DNA of 36,013 bases from an uncultured SAR86 cluster bacterium. Its GTDB lineage: Bacteria; Pseudomonadota; Gammaproteobacteria; Magnimaribacterales; D2472. Positions within the stretch are counted from its first letter, which is position 1. Every line of letters begins with the position of its first letter. Shown piece by piece: positions 33,993-36,013 of the stretch. The notes beneath the pieces are model-generated. The model saw only the letters and a program-made list of their open reading frames with translations, had not been told where the DNA came from and searched no databases. The stretch spans positions 1 to 36,013 of the forward strand of contig CALSQM010000009.1 of NCBI GenBank assembly GCA_943788515.1, read 5' to 3'. The position numbers and the translations under genes were made by a program.

Positions 33993-34304
33993 ATGGAGAA
34001 TCAATCAATCAGAATTAGGCTTAAGGCTTTTGATTACAGACTGATAGATGCTTCAGCAAAATTAATAGTTGAAACAGTTAAAAAAACTGGTGCAATTATT
34101 AATGGTCCAATTCCTCTACCTGTTAAAAAGGAAAGAACAACTATATTAAAGTCTCCTCATAAAGATAAAGATGCAAGAGACCAATATGAAATTGTTACTT
34201 ACAAAAGACTTATGGACATAGTCCAACCAACTGATAAAACAGTTGATGCTTTGATGAAGTTAGATCTATCCTCAGGGGTGGATGTTCAGATAAGTTTAGG
34301 ATAG
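33993..34304 (+). CDS. rpsJ: 30S ribosomal protein S10
   Basis: S10 (NusE) is a 30S head protein that also binds NusB and NusG in transcription. The 103-residue product equals the E. coli length and has [17 protein letters not shown], the family's [19 protein letters not shown] region, and the closing [20 protein letters not shown] lies before the ATG. It is first in the S10 operon. The 60-base gap to rplC is unusually GC-rich (CGCGAACGCGG, GCAGCCCCG) for this genome, suggesting local RNA structure. Confidence 0.98.
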   Translation: MENQSIRIRLKAFDYRLIDASAKLIVETVKKTGAIINGPIPLPVKKERTTILKSPHKDKDARDQYEIVTYKRLMDIVQPTDKTVDALMKLDLSSGVDVQISLG

Positions 34305-34364
34305 TTCATTAATTAACGCGAACGCGGCCATAGAGGGTAGCAGCCCCGTATAAAGGAGAATAAA

Positions 34365-35000
34365 TTGAGCATAGGCTTAATAGGAAAAAAATCTGGTATG
34401 ACTCGTCTTTTCCTAGAAGACGGAGAGTCTATACCTGTTACTGCAGTTTCAGTTTGCGGTAACTTTTTAGCAGACATAAAAACTACTTCTAGAGATGGAT
34501 ACAATGCATTTGTTGTTTCTAAAGTTAACAAGTCAAATAATGTTAATAAATCTAAAAGCGAATTTTATAAAAAAATAAATCTTGAGCCAGGAATTCTTGC
34601 AGAATTTAGATCTGCTGATGAAGTTGCTGACGACATGAAAGTTGGCAAACACTTAACCGCAGATATATTTGAAATCGGTCAATATGTTGATGTTACTGGA
34701 ACCTCAAAAGGTAAAGGTTATGCAGGTGTTATTAAACGTCATAACTTTGCAATGCAAGATGCAACCCACGGTAACTCATTGTCACACAGGGCTCATGGCT
34801 CAATTGGTCAATGTCAAACACCAGGAAGAGTTTGGAAAGGGAAAAAAATGTCAGGCCACATGGGTAATGTTCAAAAGACTGTTCAAAGTTTAAAGATCGT
34901 TGACCTAGACGTAGAAAATAGTGTTCTTTATATAAAAGGTGCTGTTCCAGGCTTTAATGGATCTGAATTGAAAATTAAACCGGCGTTGAAGAAATCATGA
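34365..35000 (+). CDS. rplC: 50S ribosomal protein L3
   Basis: L3 is an early-assembling 50S protein reaching toward the peptidyl transferase centre. The start is TTG at 34365, six bases after AAAGGAG, giving [16 protein letters not shown]. The 211-residue protein carries the signature around [18 protein letters not shown] and [19 protein letters not shown] with the conserved Gln that PrmB methylates in E. coli. Its stop overlaps the rplD start (ATGA). Confidence 0.97.
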   Translation: MSIGLIGKKSGMTRLFLEDGESIPVTAVSVCGNFLADIKTTSRDGYNAFVVSKVNKSNNVNKSKSEFYKKINLEPGILAEFRSADEVADDMKVGKHLTADIFEIGQYVDVTGTSKGKGYAGVIKRHNFAMQDATHGNSLSHRAHGSIGQCQTPGRVWKGKKMSGHMGNVQKTVQSLKIVDLDVENSVLYIKGAVPGFNGSELKIKPALKKS

Positions 35001-35611
35001 AAATAGAATTACTATCATCCACAAAAAATCAAGATATTAATATATCTGATAGCGCATTCGGCAAAGACTTTAATGAGTCTTTAGTTCATCAAGCTGTAGT
35101 TAGCTTTATGGCAGGTGCAAGACAAGGAACATCTAAACAAAAAACTAGATCAGAAGTAAGAGGTGGCGGTAAAAAGCCTTTTAGACAAAAAGGAACAGGT
35201 AGAGCGAGAGCTGGAACAATCAGAAGTCCTTTGTGGAGAGGTGGTGGTGTCACTTTTGCTGCAACCCCAAGAGACTACAGCAAAAAGATCAATAAAAAGA
35301 TGTATAGAGCTGCAATCAGGTCTATATTCTCAGAATTACTAAGACAAGGAAGATTGGTTGCTATTGAGAAACCTGTTTTAGATAAACCAAAGACCAAAGA
35401 AGTGGTTTCATTACTTAACGAATTCTCTCTTAGTAAAGTACTAATCATAATTGATGAGCTAGATATGAATTTATATTTATCTACTAGAAACATACCGAAT
35501 GTTGACGTAATAACAGTAAGGGAAATCAACCCAGTTAACTTATTAAAAGCTAATAAAGTTGCAGTTACTGCTGACGCCTTTAAGCAAATTGAGGAGTGGA
35601 TTGATGCATAA
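34997..35611 (+). CDS. rplD: 50S ribosomal protein L4
   Basis: L4 lines the exit tunnel and in E. coli represses the S10 operon. This 204-residue protein has the extended tunnel loop [20 protein letters not shown] and [19 protein letters not shown], with the globular domain on either side. It overlaps rplC by four bases and rplW by eight, so the genes are translationally coupled. Confidence 0.98.
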   Translation: MKIELLSSTKNQDINISDSAFGKDFNESLVHQAVVSFMAGARQGTSKQKTRSEVRGGGKKPFRQKGTGRARAGTIRSPLWRGGGVTFAATPRDYSKKINKKMYRAAIRSIFSELLRQGRLVAIEKPVLDKPKTKEVVSLLNEFSLSKVLIIIDELDMNLYLSTRNIPNVDVITVREINPVNLLKANKVAVTADAFKQIEEWIDA

Positions 35612-35900
35612 CGAGAAATTATTTACTCTTATTAAATCCCCTATAGTTACTGAAAAGTCAGCCAGAGTTGGCGAGTCTTTGAAGCAAATAGTATTCAAGG
35701 TGGATCTAACTGCAAATAAAAGAGAGATTAAAAAAGCTGTTGAAGAATTATTTAAAGTTGAGGTTACAAAAGTAACAACCTCAATAGTTAAAGGCAAAAG
35801 AAAAAGAAACAGAAATGGCCTTTACAAAAAATCAGATTATAAAAAAGCATTTGTATCTTTAAGTAAAGATTCAGAAATTCAGTTCGAGGGTCTTAATTAA
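35604..35900 (+). CDS. rplW: 50S ribosomal protein L23
   Basis: L23 sits at the tunnel exit and is a docking site for trigger factor and SRP. I place the start at ATG 35604 because the product then begins [20 protein letters not shown], the normal L23 N-terminus. The 98-residue protein has [20 protein letters not shown] and the basic [10 protein letters not shown] loop. It overlaps the end of rplD by eight bases, and rplB starts two bases after its stop. Confidence 0.96.
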   Translation: MHNEKLFTLIKSPIVTEKSARVGESLKQIVFKVDLTANKREIKKAVEELFKVEVTKVTTSIVKGKRKRNRNGLYKKSDYKKAFVSLSKDSEIQFEGLN

Positions 35901-35902
35901 TC

Positions 35903-36013
35903 ATGGCTATTATTAAAGCAAAACCAACTAGTCCAGGAAGACGTGGCGTAATTGCTATCAAGTCTGATTTATACAAAGGTAAGCCACTAAAGTCCTTAAC
36001 ACAAGCTAAGTCT
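35903..36013 (+). CDS. rplB: 50S ribosomal protein L2, N-terminal part (cut by window end)
   Basis: The first 37 codons read MAIIKAKPTSPGRRGVIAIK and continue into YKGKPLKSLTQAKS, matching the L2 N-terminus. L2 is needed for subunit joining and peptidyl transferase assembly. The reading frame is open to the last base of the window, so the gene is incomplete only because the window ends. It is two bases downstream of rplW in the normal S10 operon order. Confidence 0.95.
   Translation, partial: MAIIKAKPTSPGRRGVIAIKSDLYKGKPLKSLTQAKS

Noticed and set aside
35559-35603. Longer N-terminus for rplW
   Set aside because: The extra codons overlap rplD and do not resemble L23; ATG 35604 gives the family's normal start.

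Overview
The window is a dense, AT-rich (roughly one third GC by eye) piece of a gammaproteobacterial chromosome. The ribosomal/RNA-polymerase block runs in the usual gammaproteobacterial order: birA, tRNA genes, tuf, tRNA-Trp, secE, nusG, rplKAJL, rpoBC, rpsL-rpsG-fusA, rpsJ-rplC-rplD-rplW-rplB. It sits beside two TonB-dependent receptors and secreted amidohydrolases. Together with the low GC and tight packing this suggests a pelagic marine gammaproteobacterium, perhaps of the SAR86 type; that placement is inference. There is no insertion sequence, integrase, CRISPR array or phage gene.

Layout. 1-810 (+): a strong terminator from a gene to the left, then coaE and the small zinc protein gene yacG. 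812-6702 (-): rnr-rlmB-lpxC-secA, with an RNase R that has only its catalytic and S1 domains and a SecA without the usual Cys-rich zinc tail. 6774-13545 (-): a TonB-dependent receptor of unknown substrate, then a probable metal (zinc-like) module: a Zn alcohol dehydrogenase, a small secreted His/Cys protein, a ZnuD-like receptor with four His/Asp/Glu-rich segments, and a MerC-type membrane protein. A (TTAAAAA)6 tract lies just upstream of the ZnuD-like receptor. 13628-16284 (+): two overlapping secreted amidohydrolase genes, the second without the metal-binding HxH. 16290-17699 (-): birA, msrA, tRNA-Thr(TGT). 17750-36013 (+): tRNA-Tyr, tRNA-Thr(GGT) and the long translation/transcription block, cut off inside rplB.

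Most striking observation: rpoB and rpoC cannot be read through. I count 19 single-base frame changes (13 apparent insertions, 6 apparent deletions) confined to 23.60-29.08 kb. The first 1 kb of rpoB, the last 1.75 kb of rpoC and every other gene are clean. Protein homology is preserved across each break, so the genes are surely functional in the cell. The likeliest reading is an unpolished patch of sequence. Many breaks fall at TCTTA/TCTTG, often as CTT followed by one extra A. This resembles +1 recoding sites, but one break would remove a zinc-ligand Cys of RpoC unless a base is truly missing, which favours error.

Regulation visible in the sequence: strong sigma70-type promoters before tRNA-Thr/tuf, the str operon and the S10 operon, two of them sharing an ACGCCAC discriminator; an L10-type leader before rplJ; and two genes (coaE and the first amidohydrolase) whose -10 box lies six bases from the ATG, suggesting leaderless mRNAs.
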